This document shows positions 7,917 to 16,250 of a stretch of 36,057 nucleotides of DNA, one piece after another; within the stretch, counting starts at the first letter, position 1, and each line of letters begins with the position of its first letter. Made by a program: the position numbers and the translations under genes. The stretch comes from Oscillospiraceae bacterium (GTDB lineage Bacteria; Bacillota; Clostridia; Oscillospirales; Oscillospiraceae). The notes beneath the pieces are model-generated. The model searched no databases. It worked only from the letters and a program-made list of their open reading frames with translations, and was not told the origin of the DNA. The stretch is taken from positions 1 to 36,057 of the forward strand of contig JAFQIL010000024.1 in assembly GCA_017397565.1 (NCBI GenBank). The letters are read 5' to 3'.

Positions 7917-9281
7917 ATGAAAAAAAGGTGTATGCTGGTTCTGTTTGTGATTTTCTTGATGATAGGTGTGTTATCTGTGCCTGTTGGTGCGGAGGAAAAT
8001 CCCGGCTGGACCTTCGGAAACACCCGTGGCCCTAACGGTCTTTCGGGAAATACAGTCATACGGTATACGGGTACGGCTACGGAAGTGGAAATTCCCCGGA
8101 TTGATGGCGGCTGGACGGTGATCATGATTGGGCAGAATGCGTTTTCTGACGCGGAAACGGTGAGAAAGGTGATTGTGGGCGATCATATCAAAGCAATCAT
8201 ATATGGTGCCTTTGCCAGTTGTGAGAGTCTGGAAGAGGTGGTATTGCCGAAATCCATTATCATTGGTGCGGCGGCCTTTTCCGGATGCACCAATTTAAAG
8301 AGAATCAATTTTCCATATGAACAAAATATAATCGAACACAGCACATTCAAAAATTCGGGACTGACCAGCTTTGTGGTGTCCTCCAAGGTTTCCGAAATTG
8401 AATCGAAAGCCTTTGCAGGCTGTGCCCAGCTGACGGATATCTGGATCATGAACCCTGTGAGCTACATAGCACCGGATGCTTTTGAGGGTGTTACCGCTAC
8501 GGTTCATTATTCGCCTTCCCGGTGGAAGGAAGATAAGATTAAGGATTATGGCGGCGATTTGACTTGGGTGCCTGAGCAGGAATACAGCTTTTTCCACGAT
8601 AAACAAAACCCAGTTTCCTATGTCATTGGGGGCGGTCAGGATCTTGTGCTGACAGTCAATGCTCCCGCAGAAAAGATTGCGTACATAAAAGGCAATAATT
8701 TTAGCCCGTTTTTGATACCAAGCCATATTGAACTGACCTCTGAGCAATGTCAGATCGTGCCTGTTTCGGCAACGCAGACAAAGCTTGTGGTTAAGGCTTC
8801 CTACCTGGATGCTTTGGGAGAAAACAGGGTGAGTGTGGGTGTTTATTTTACGGAGGGTTATGAACTGTTTGCTCCAATATTACGGACGAGTACGCCCGTA
8901 ACAGAACCGGACCAGCAGCCCACAGAACCTGCAACGCAGCCCACGGAGCCTCCCACGGAGCCGCCCACGGAGCCGCCCACGGAGCCGCCCACGGAGCCGC
9001 CTACCGAACCTCCTACGGAACCACCTACGCAACCGTCTACCGAGCCTTCCACGGAGCCTTCGACCCTACCTTCCACCCAGCCTGAAACAAAACCTGCAAC
9101 CATGCCTACGGAGTCTTCCGGAGAAACTGCGCCTCAGCCCACTGTAGGGACGACTGAGCCAGCGACGGGAACGGGGGAAGGTGAAGATAAGAAGAATCCG
9201 ACAGTGCTGTTGGTAATTTCGGGTGCAGCTGTGATTGTTGTTGCTGCCGCAGCGGTGATGCTGGTTAAACGGCGCAAATAA
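7917..9281 (+). CDS. BspA-type leucine-rich repeat surface protein, small
   Basis: A 454-residue exported protein with a signal peptide (1 to about 24, ending VGA) and a short set of four or five LRR_5 repeats (about 55-195). A region of about 130 residues with no recognisable domain follows. A Pro/Thr/Glu stalk (about 330-415) comes next, with a C-terminal membrane span (about 425-448) ending VKRRK. AGGAGG lies 8 bases before the ATG, and the gene follows the larger LRR protein by 54 bases, so it is the last gene of the sigma operon before the terminator at 9315. The tail-anchor layout matches its neighbour, suggesting they act at the same site. As with the neighbour there is no LPxTG motif. 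The function of the middle region is unknown. Confidence 0.87.
   Translation: MKKRCMLVLFVIFLMIGVLSVPVGAEENPGWTFGNTRGPNGLSGNTVIRYTGTATEVEIPRIDGGWTVIMIGQNAFSDAETVRKVIVGDHIKAIIYGAFASCESLEEVVLPKSIIIGAAAFSGCTNLKRINFPYEQNIIEHSTFKNSGLTSFVVSSKVSEIESKAFAGCAQLTDIWIMNPVSYIAPDAFEGVTATVHYSPSRWKEDKIKDYGGDLTWVPEQEYSFFHDKQNPVSYVIGGGQDLVLTVNAPAEKIAYIKGNNFSPFLIPSHIELTSEQCQIVPVSATQTKLVVKASYLDALGENRVSVGVYFTEGYELFAPILRTSTPVTEPDQQPTEPATQPTEPPTEPPTEPPTEPPTEPPTEPPTEPPTQPSTEPSTEPSTLPSTQPETKPATMPTESSGETAPQPTVGTTEPATGTGEGEDKKNPTVLLVISGAAVIVVAAAAVMLVKRRK
8940..9035 (+). repeat. 12-bp tandem repeat coding the EPPT stalk
   Basis: Eight units of the type CCCACGGAGCCG encode repeated PTEP. Units two to five are identical and the last three have drifted. 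In-frame length variation is possible. Confidence 0.85.
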
Positions 9282-9314
9282 ATCAGCACACAGGGATTTC
9301 TGAAAATGACATAG

Positions 9315-9351
9315 AAAATACCACTACCCACAACAGGTAGTGGTATTTTTT
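9315..9351 (+). terminator. Terminator of the sigma/surface-protein operon
   Basis: A 14-bp stem (9315-9328 with 9336-9349) and 7-base loop, ending in a run of six T residues. Confidence 0.88.
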
Positions 9352-9380
9352 GGTGAAACTGCCACATATTGTTTGCACAG

Positions 9381-9409
9381 TTGACTTTACGGGAGAAATT
9401 GGGTATAAT
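9381..9409 (+). promoter_or_regulatory. Promoter of the parE-parC-yitT operon
   Basis: TTGACT (9381-9386), 17-base spacer, TATAAT (9404-9409). Confidence 0.85.
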
Positions 9410-9447
9410 AAGATCGATAAAATGGATAAGTATGGCAGGTAAACATT

Positions 9448-11436
9448 ATGGCTAAAAAAACTGAACAATACGGAAACTCCAGTATTTCCATGCTCAAGGG
9501 GGAGGACCGGGTTCGCAAGCGCCCGGCGGTCATCTTCGGCTCTGACGATTTGGAAGGCTGCAAGCACGCGGTGTTTGAAATTCTCTCCAACGCCATCGAC
9601 GAGGCAAGAGAGGGTCACGGCGATACCATCCTTGTGACCCGCTACGAGGACCTCAGCGTGGAAGTGGAGGACTTCGGCCGGGGCTGCCCCGTGGACTACA
9701 ACGAAAAAGAAAAGCGCTACAACTGGGAGCTGGTGTTCTGCGAGATGTACGCCGGCGGCAAGTACGGAGAGAACGGCGAGAACTACGAGTATTCTCTGGG
9801 TCTGAACGGTCTTGGCTCCTGTGCCACCCAGTACGCGTCGGAATTCTTTGATGCCACCATCCGTCGGGACGGCTTCCGGTACGACCTGCATTTTGAAAAG
9901 GGGCGCAACAAGGGCGGTCTGAAAAAAGAACCCACCGACCGGGGCAAAAAGACCGGCTCCCGGTTCCATTGGCGGCCGGATAAGCAGGTGTTCACCGATA
10001 TCAACATCCCTGTGGATTATTACCGGGATGTGCTGCGCCGTCAGGCGGTGGTAAACAAGGGCATCACCTTCAAATTCCGCAATCAGGTAGGCAAACGATT
10101 CGAAGAGGAAGAATTTTGCTACAAGGACGGCATCCGTCAGTATATTGAGGAAATGGTGGGGGAAAATGCTTTTACCATGCCTGTTTTCTGGGAAGCGGAG
10201 CGCCGGGGACGGGATGCGGATAACCGCCCGGAGATGAAGCTGAAGATCACCTGTTCCTTCTGCTTCAGCAAACAGGTCAGCCATGTGGAATACTATCACA
10301 ACTCTTCCTGGCTGGAGTACGGCGGCAGCCCCGACCGGGCAGTGCGCCTGGGCTTTACGGCCGCTTTCGATAAGTATTTGCGGGATAACAACAAGTACAC
10401 CAAAAATGAAAATAAGATCCTTTATCAGGATATTCAGGACAGTTTGGTGCTGGTGACCAACTGCTTCTCCACCATCGGTTGCTTTGAGAACCAAACCAAA
10501 AAGTCTGTAAACTCCAAGTTTACCCAGGAAGCCATGACGGCTTTCTTCAAAGAGCAGCTGCAGGTCTGGTTCATTGAGAACAAGAAAGAGGCGGATCAGG
10601 CTGCTGAGCAGATCCTCATCAACAAGCGGGCCAGAGAATCTGCCGAAAAGACCAAGAGCAACATCAAAAAGAACCTCTCTGCCAAGGTGGACATTGCCAA
10701 CCGGGTGCAGAAGTTTGTGGACTGCCGCAGCAAGGACGCGGATAAGCGGGAGCTGTACATCGTGGAGGGTGACTCCGCGTTGGGCAGCGTCAAGCAGTCC
10801 CGGGATGCGGAGTTCCAGGGCATTATGCCTGTCCGCGGCAAGATCCTCAACTGCCTGAAGGCGGACTACACCAAGATCTTCGCCAGCCCCATCATTACCG
10901 ATCTGATGAAGGTGCTGGGCTGCGGTGTGGAGATCCAGGGCAAGAAGGCCAAGGACCTGAGCAGCTTCGATATTGATAACCTGCGGTGGAACAAGGTGGT
11001 CATCTGTACCGACGCCGACGTGGACGGCTTCCAGATCCGCACCTTGATTTTGACCATGCTTTACCGGCTTTGCCCCACTTTGATCCGGGACGGCTATGTG
11101 TATATCGCGGAATCGCCGCTGTTTGAGATCACCTACAAGGACAAGACCTGGTTTGCCTACAATGAGCAGGAAAAGACCCGGATCCTTCGGGATGATCTGG
11201 AGGGCAAGAAGCCTACCAAGATTCAGCGATCCAAGGGCTTGGGCGAAAACGATCCTGAAATGATGTGGATGACCACTATGAATCCCGAGACCCGTCGGCT
11301 TATTAAGGTTATGCCGGAGGATGTGGAGCGCACAGCCTACTATTTCGATGTTCTGCTGGGCGATAACCTCAGCGAGCGCAAGACCTTTATTTCGGAAAAC
11401 GGCGCCAAATATCTGGAGCTGGCGGATATTTCCTAA
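9448..11436 (+). CDS. parE: Type IIA topoisomerase subunit B (ParE-like), divergent
   Basis: A 662-residue ATPase subunit of a DNA topoisomerase IV/gyrase-like enzyme; with the ParC-like partner it would pass one duplex through another. The GHKL ATPase domain has EILSNAIDEA (catalytic Glu 44, Asn 48), DFGRGCPVD (75-83) where DNGRGIPVD is usual, and a GLNGLGS lid (118-124). The TOPRIM domain keeps its acidic residues: E440 in EGDSALG, then D522, D524 and D526 in DADVDG. PVRGKILN follows the first motif. The conserved C-terminal QRYKGLGEM motif reads QRSKGLGEN here. The start ATG at 9448 has only a weak GGCAGG site. The operon continues with parC after 96 bases of palindromes. A complete enzyme of a divergent clade is likely; I call it ParE rather than GyrB because of its pairing and because the partner lacks a GyrA box. 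Confidence 0.85.
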   Translation: MAKKTEQYGNSSISMLKGEDRVRKRPAVIFGSDDLEGCKHAVFEILSNAIDEAREGHGDTILVTRYEDLSVEVEDFGRGCPVDYNEKEKRYNWELVFCEMYAGGKYGENGENYEYSLGLNGLGSCATQYASEFFDATIRRDGFRYDLHFEKGRNKGGLKKEPTDRGKKTGSRFHWRPDKQVFTDINIPVDYYRDVLRRQAVVNKGITFKFRNQVGKRFEEEEFCYKDGIRQYIEEMVGENAFTMPVFWEAERRGRDADNRPEMKLKITCSFCFSKQVSHVEYYHNSSWLEYGGSPDRAVRLGFTAAFDKYLRDNNKYTKNENKILYQDIQDSLVLVTNCFSTIGCFENQTKKSVNSKFTQEAMTAFFKEQLQVWFIENKKEADQAAEQILINKRARESAEKTKSNIKKNLSAKVDIANRVQKFVDCRSKDADKRELYIVEGDSALGSVKQSRDAEFQGIMPVRGKILNCLKADYTKIFASPIITDLMKVLGCGVEIQGKKAKDLSSFDIDNLRWNKVVICTDADVDGFQIRTLILTMLYRLCPTLIRDGYVYIAESPLFEITYKDKTWFAYNEQEKTRILRDDLEGKKPTKIQRSKGLGENDPEMMWMTTMNPETRRLIKVMPEDVERTAYYFDVLLGDNLSERKTFISENGAKYLELADIS

Positions 11437-11445
11437 GACAGGTCA

Positions 11446-11509
11446 CCCTCCCCAGAGGGGAGGGCAACCTCTCCCGCCCCTAACGGGGCACCCTCCCCAA
11501 AGGGGAGGG
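11446..11509. repeat. Pair of short GC palindromes between parE and parC
   Basis: Two near-identical hairpins, CCCTCCCC-AGA-GGGGAGGG (11446-11464) and CCCTCCCC-AAA-GGGGAGGG (11491-11509), flank a smaller GCCCC/GGGGC hairpin. There is no T run, so they are not intrinsic terminators. They may stabilise or divide the message. Confidence 0.75.
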
Positions 11510-11532
11510 CATTAACAAAAAGGAGTGCACAT

Positions 11533-13782
11533 ATGGCACGAAAGAAGAAAGAACAGGAACAGAATAAGCCCAAGGTCAACACCGATCATGTCGTGGGTTT
11601 GGTGGGCTCTACCACAGAGCAGGCCATCACCGAGACTTTGGAAATTAACTATATGCCCTATGCCATGTCCGTCATCGTTTCCCGGGCCATCCCGGAGATC
11701 GACGGCTTTAAGCCTTCCCACCGGAAGCTTCTGTACACCATGTACAAAATGGGACTTTTGAAAAAGGATCGGGTCAAGTCTGCCAATATCGTTGGTCAGA
11801 CCATGCAGCTCAACCCTCACGGTGACGCGGCCATTTATGAGACCATGGTTCGTCTTGCCAAGGGTAATGAAACGCTGCTGCACCCCTTTGTGGATTCCAA
11901 GGGTAACTTCGGCAAGGTCTACTCCCGGGATATGGCCTACGCTGCCTCCCGTTACACCGAGGCAAAGCTGGATGCCATCTGTGAGGAGATCTTTAAGGAC
12001 ATCGACAGCGACACTGTGGACATGGTGGACAACTACGACGGCTCTTTGAAAGAACCCTCCCTGCTTCCCACCACCTTCCCCAATGTGCTGGTATCTGCCA
12101 ACCAGGGCATCGCCGTTGGTATGGCATCGAATATTTGCTCTTTCAATCTGAAGGAGGTCTGCGAGACTGCCATCGCTTTGATGGATAACCCGGATCACGA
12201 CATTTTGGAGACCCTTCCCGGCCCGGACTTCTCCACCGGCGCGGAGCTTTTGTTTGACGAGGCAGCTACCCGGGAGATCTATCAGACCGGCCGTGGCAGC
12301 TTCAAGCTTCGTGCCAAGTGGCGCTATGTGAAAGAGGGTAACCTCATCGAGATCACCCAGATCCCGTATTCCACCGCGGCAGAGGTCATTTTGGACAAGG
12401 TGTCGGATATGATCAAAAGCGGCAAGGTCAAAGAGATCGCCGATATGCGTGACGAGTCTGACCTGGGCGGCTTGAAGCTGACCATCGATCTGAAGCGGGG
12501 CGCAGACCCCGACAAGCTGATGCAAAGGCTCTTCCGGCAGACCCCTCTGCAGGATACCTTCGCCTGCAACTTCAACATCCTCATTGCCGGTATGCCCAAG
12601 GTCATGGGCGTCGGAGAGATTTTGGAGGAGTGGACTGCCTGGCGGATGGACTGCATCAAGCGCCGCCTGTTCTTCCAGATCGGCAAGAAAGAGGAGCGGC
12701 TGCACCTGCTGAAGGGTCTGGAACGGATCTTGCTGGATATCGACAAGGCCATCCGCATCATCCGGGAGACGGAGCTGGAAAGCGAGGTCATTCCCAATTT
12801 GATGATCGGCTTCGGCATTGACGAAGTGCAGGCCAACTATGTGGCTGAGATCAAGCTGCGCAACATCAACAAAGAGTACATCCTCCGTCAAACCCGTGCC
12901 ATTGAGGATCTGGAGCGGGAGATCGCGGAGCTGCAGGATATCTTAGGCAGCAGCCGCAAGGTCAAGGGTGTGATCAAGAAGGAGCTGAAGGCGGTGGCCG
13001 AAAAGTACGGTCAGCCCCGGAAGACCGAGATCATCTATCAGACCGAGCAAATCGAGCCGGAGGATGAGGGTGAGGATATCCCGGACTACCCCGTGACCTT
13101 GTTTGTCTCCAAGGAAGGCTACATCAAGAAGATCACCGCGCAAAGTCTGCGGATGTCCGGCGAGCAGAAGTTTAAGGAAGGCGACAGCTTGGAATTCTCC
13201 GTGGAGACCACCAACCGGGCAGAGCTTCTGGTGTTTACCAACCAGTATCAGTGCTACAAGACCCGCCTGTCTGACTTTGAGGACGGCAAGGCATCCCTGT
13301 TGGGTGACTATCTGCCCCAGAAGCTTGGTATGGAGCCGGGTGAAAGTGTAGTACAGGTGCTGCTGCCCGGCGACTATAAGGGTCATGTGCTGTTCTTCTT
13401 TGAAAACGGCAAGGCGGCAAAGGTACCGCTTTCCGCCTATGAGACCAAGACCAACCGGAAAAAGCTTACCGGCGCCTACTGCGACAAGAGCCCCTTAAAG
13501 ACGGCGATGGTTTTGACAGCGGACGAGCCGGTGGCGGTATACACCACTGACGGACGGGCAGCGGTATTTTCCACAGCCCAGCTGCTGCCCAAAACAACCC
13601 GAAATACACAAGGTGTCAGCGTGGTATCCCTGAAGAAAAAGGCAGCTGTCAGCTTTGTGACTACGGCGGCCAAGAGCGGTATCGTGAATCTGAGCCGCTA
13701 CCGTACCAGAACCCTGCCAACAGCAGGCGCGCTTTTGAAAGAGGAAGACTCTCCTGATAAACAGATCAGTTTTGAGGTGTAG
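11533..13782 (+). CDS. parC: Type IIA topoisomerase subunit A (ParC-like)
   Basis: A 749-residue DNA breakage-reunion subunit. The winged-helix core has the family opening YAMSVIVSRAIPEIDGFKPSHRK (44-64 region), the PHGD loop (95-98) and the catalytic tyrosine Y141 in ASRYTEAKL. At the position of the quinolone-contact serine (E. coli ParC S80) this protein has Ala 99; the acidic E84 equivalent, E103, is kept. A coiled-coil hinge spans about 400-500. The C-terminal beta-pinwheel (about 515-735) has no GyrA box, pointing to decatenation rather than supercoiling. The ATG at 11533 has AAGGAG 7 bases ahead. It follows parE in the same operon and precedes yitT by 5 bases. The ParC/GyrA distinction is by motif, not by tree. 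Confidence 0.87.
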   Translation: MARKKKEQEQNKPKVNTDHVVGLVGSTTEQAITETLEINYMPYAMSVIVSRAIPEIDGFKPSHRKLLYTMYKMGLLKKDRVKSANIVGQTMQLNPHGDAAIYETMVRLAKGNETLLHPFVDSKGNFGKVYSRDMAYAASRYTEAKLDAICEEIFKDIDSDTVDMVDNYDGSLKEPSLLPTTFPNVLVSANQGIAVGMASNICSFNLKEVCETAIALMDNPDHDILETLPGPDFSTGAELLFDEAATREIYQTGRGSFKLRAKWRYVKEGNLIEITQIPYSTAAEVILDKVSDMIKSGKVKEIADMRDESDLGGLKLTIDLKRGADPDKLMQRLFRQTPLQDTFACNFNILIAGMPKVMGVGEILEEWTAWRMDCIKRRLFFQIGKKEERLHLLKGLERILLDIDKAIRIIRETELESEVIPNLMIGFGIDEVQANYVAEIKLRNINKEYILRQTRAIEDLEREIAELQDILGSSRKVKGVIKKELKAVAEKYGQPRKTEIIYQTEQIEPEDEGEDIPDYPVTLFVSKEGYIKKITAQSLRMSGEQKFKEGDSLEFSVETTNRAELLVFTNQYQCYKTRLSDFEDGKASLLGDYLPQKLGMEPGESVVQVLLPGDYKGHVLFFFENGKAAKVPLSAYETKTNRKKLTGAYCDKSPLKTAMVLTADEPVAVYTTDGRAAVFSTAQLLPKTTRNTQGVSVVSLKKKAAVSFVTTAAKSGIVNLSRYRTRTLPTAGALLKEEDSPDKQISFEV

Positions 13783-13787
13783 AAATC

Positions 13788-14651
13788 ATGAAAAAAACCG
13801 TTGCCTTTCTTTGGTGGGCTTTGAAAATCGCATTTGGCTGCAGCCTCTACGGTGTGGCATTTAATCTGTTTTTGGAGCCCAGTGGCACCAATGCCGGCGG
13901 CATGTCCGGCTTGGCTATGGTGGTGGTCCATGTGACAGGCTTCAGCACAGTCGGCACTTTGACTGCTGTGGTCAATCTGCCCCTGCTGCTGATCGGCGGT
14001 TTGCGGGTCAACCGAAAATTTATGATCGGCTCGGTGATCGGCACAGCGGCCATTTCTTTGACCATTGACCTGTTTGCCATACTTCCGCCTGTCCAGGTGG
14101 ATCCTCTGATAGCAGCCATTTACGGCGGTGTATTGGGCGGCGCAGGCTTGGGTATGGTGCTGTCTGCAGGCGGTTCCACCGGCGGTTCGGACATTGTGGT
14201 ACGTTTGCTGAAGAAAAGATATCAGAATGTTCCCATCGGAATCATCACTATGTGCTTCGATCTGGTGGTAGTCGCGCTGACCGGCATCGTCTTCCGGGAT
14301 ATCACCAAGTCTCTTTACAGTGGTATTACAGTGTTTGTCTGCGGTCGGGTAGTGGATGCGGTGGTTTATAGCTTCGACTATTCCAAGGTGGCTATGATCA
14401 TGTCTCCGAAATATGAGCAAATTATTCAGGCAATCAGTCAGCAGCTGAACCGCGGCGCAACACTGTTATACGGCGAGGGCGGTTACAGCCGCCAGGAGAC
14501 AAAGGTGGTGCTGACCACAGTGAAACGGCAGCAGCTGGCGGAGCTGAAGGCATTGGTGGTGGGGATCGACCCGGATGCTTTTATTATCGTTCAGGAAGCC
14601 CACCAGGTTCTGGGTCAGGGCTTTGCCAGGTATTCCAAGGACTCTTTGTAA
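13788..14651 (+). CDS. YitT family membrane protein (DUF161 plus DUF2179)
   Basis: A 287-residue inner-membrane protein. Residues 1 to about 200 hold five or six hydrophobic helices with the Gly-rich family signatures GTNAGGMSGLA (33-43) and GGSTGGSDIVVRLL (near 128-141). Residues about 215-285 form the cytoplasmic DUF2179 domain, including GEGGYSRQETKVVL. The family is widespread in Firmicutes; transport has been suggested but no substrate is established. It lies 5 bases downstream of parC, with GAGGTG overlapping the end of that gene, so it is cotranscribed. Function beyond family name is unknown. Confidence 0.9.
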   Translation: MKKTVAFLWWALKIAFGCSLYGVAFNLFLEPSGTNAGGMSGLAMVVVHVTGFSTVGTLTAVVNLPLLLIGGLRVNRKFMIGSVIGTAAISLTIDLFAILPPVQVDPLIAAIYGGVLGGAGLGMVLSAGGSTGGSDIVVRLLKKRYQNVPIGIITMCFDLVVVALTGIVFRDITKSLYSGITVFVCGRVVDAVVYSFDYSKVAMIMSPKYEQIIQAISQQLNRGATLLYGEGGYSRQETKVVLTTVKRQQLAELKALVVGIDPDAFIIVQEAHQVLGQGFARYSKDSL

Positions 14652-14670
14652 ACCGAAAGGGGGAGTGGCC

Positions 14671-15801
14671 ATGAAACGGTGGCTTTTGATGACAATAGTG
14701 CTTGCCCTGCTGCTTAGCGGCTGCTCCGGAATCCATGATGGGCATTATCACAGTGTAGAGGTCAACAAGGCGCAATCGGATCAGGCAGGATCCCCTGATA
14801 TCAGCGTGGAGAATTTTGACCAGCTGTGTCAGGCTTTGATCGATCTTGTCAAAGAGGGTGTCAAGAGCCAGGTGATTTCCTTTGCGCAGTACGATCAGAA
14901 CGAGCTGGAGCAGGATATGCGAAGCGCCATTTGGCAGGTTAGGACCTACGATCCCATCACAGCCTATGCGGTGGAGAATATCACCTTTGAAATGGGCACC
15001 AGCAACGGGAAAAGCGCGGTGGCAGTAGAGATCTCCTATATCCATGAACGCTCAGAGATCAAAAAGATTCAAAAAGCAGAGAATTTTGTAGATGTGAGGA
15101 AGCTGATCCAGGCGGCTCTGAATAACAGCCAGGCCGGTGTGGTGCTGCTGTGGGAGAACTATAAACAGACAGACTTTGTGCAGCTGGTGGAGGATTATGC
15201 CCTGGAGTTTCCCCAGCTTGTGATGGAAACACCTCAGGTTGCCGCCGCGGTTTATCCGAAAATCGGAGAGCAACGGATAATAGAACTGAAATTTACTTAC
15301 AAAAACAGCCGGGAGAACCTGCGTCAGATGCAAAGCCAGGTCAGCTCTGTGTTTTCCTCGGCAGAGCTGTATGTTATCAGCAAAGGCCCCACCATGGAAA
15401 AAGCAGCGCTGCTGTATTCTTTCCTGATGGAGCGCTATGACTACAAAATCGAGACCTCCATAACCCCTGCGTATTCCTTGCTGCAGTACGGTGTGGGAGA
15501 TAATAAGACCTTTGCTTATGTCTACGCGGCGATGTGCGAACAGTCGGATCTGCAGTGTCAGGTTATTACCGGTACTCGCAGGGGAGAACCATGGTTTTGG
15601 AATTTGATCTATGTGGGCGGTGTATACTACCATGTGGATCTTTTACGGTGCAATCAACTGGGTGGCTTCAGAGCCTGGACGGATGCAGACATGGATGGCT
15701 ATGTTTGGGATTATTCTGCCTATCCTGAGAGTGTCCTGCCGGAGCCGGAAAATCCGGAAACAGAGCCGGTGGAGCCGATTCAAAATGAAACCGGGAATTA
15801 A
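14671..15801 (+). CDS. Lipoprotein with degenerate transglutaminase-like domain
   Basis: A 376-residue exported lipoprotein with signal LALLLSGC, the lipidated Cys being residue 18. Residues about 250-345 follow the transglutaminase-like pattern: a helix-bearing region around YGVGDNKTFAYVYAAM, then a WFWNL strand, then VYYHVD. The expected catalytic Cys is Asn 278, the His of the usual HAWN motif is Trp 308, and only Asp 323 is kept. It should therefore be catalytically dead and act as a binding or structural module. The C-terminal tail is Glu/Pro-rich (EPENPETEPVEP). The upstream frame from 14575 is rejected because ATG 14671 has GAAAGGGGGAG before it and starts the signal peptide. It is last in the parE operon, 19 bases after yitT. 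Confidence 0.78.
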   Translation: MKRWLLMTIVLALLLSGCSGIHDGHYHSVEVNKAQSDQAGSPDISVENFDQLCQALIDLVKEGVKSQVISFAQYDQNELEQDMRSAIWQVRTYDPITAYAVENITFEMGTSNGKSAVAVEISYIHERSEIKKIQKAENFVDVRKLIQAALNNSQAGVVLLWENYKQTDFVQLVEDYALEFPQLVMETPQVAAAVYPKIGEQRIIELKFTYKNSRENLRQMQSQVSSVFSSAELYVISKGPTMEKAALLYSFLMERYDYKIETSITPAYSLLQYGVGDNKTFAYVYAAMCEQSDLQCQVITGTRRGEPWFWNLIYVGGVYYHVDLLRCNQLGGFRAWTDADMDGYVWDYSAYPESVLPEPENPETEPVEPIQNETGN

Positions 15802-15805
15802 ACAA

Positions 15806-15837
15806 GCAGGGCCTGTTGCTTTTGCAACAGGCCCTGC
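15806..15837 (+). terminator. Hairpin after the parE operon, possible terminator
   Basis: A perfect 14-bp stem GCAGGGCCTGTTGC/GCAACAGGCCCTGC with a T-rich loop, four bases after the lipoprotein stop. No T run follows, so it may act only as a 3' stabiliser or weak terminator. Confidence 0.5.
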
Positions 15838-16159
15838 AAATTGCCATTTATCGAGCAGCCCAGCAAAGGCTTCCCCTTGAGGGGAAGCTGGCATTTGCGA
15901 GGAACGAGCAAATGACTGATGAGGAGTAGGCTACGAAGTAGCCGTTACAAGACCTGTTTTCTGCTTCGCAGACCACCTCATCCGGCAAAAATCAAAGATT
16001 TTTGCCACCTGCGTTCTGCGGAACGCCCGGTCGGCGGCTCTGACAGTCCACAGGACTGTCATTCACTACCGCCGACTGCGCTTTGCTTACCTCAAGGGGA
16101 AGGCTTAGCGGCTGCGCCGCAGAGTTTTACACAACTGCCCGATAAACGGGAATTTGTTG
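15836..16159. repeat. Composite palindromic MITE-like element
   Basis: Imperfect terminal inverted repeats of 23 bases (15836-15858 and 16137-16159) share the core ATTTATCG/CGATAAA. An inner inverted pair AAGGCTTCCCCTTGAGG (15866-15882) / CCTCAAGGGGAAGGCTT (16090-16106) follows. Between them are hairpins such as GGCAAAAATC/GATTTTTGCC (15984-16006) and TGACAGTCC/GGACTGTCA (16041-16061). No gene is seen. The same terminal sequence recurs elsewhere in the window. Confidence 0.75.
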
Positions 16160-16250
16160 ACGGGACGGCGAAATATGTCCCCTATGAAAAGGGCGGTAAG
16201 GAATGTGGGGGAGGTGTTTTGCCTCCCTTCAAATGGCCATTTTCAGGGCG

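Noticed and set aside
9283-10494. A 403-residue minus-strand frame opposite parE
   Set aside because: Antisense shadow of the ATPase domain; no signal, site or domain supports it.
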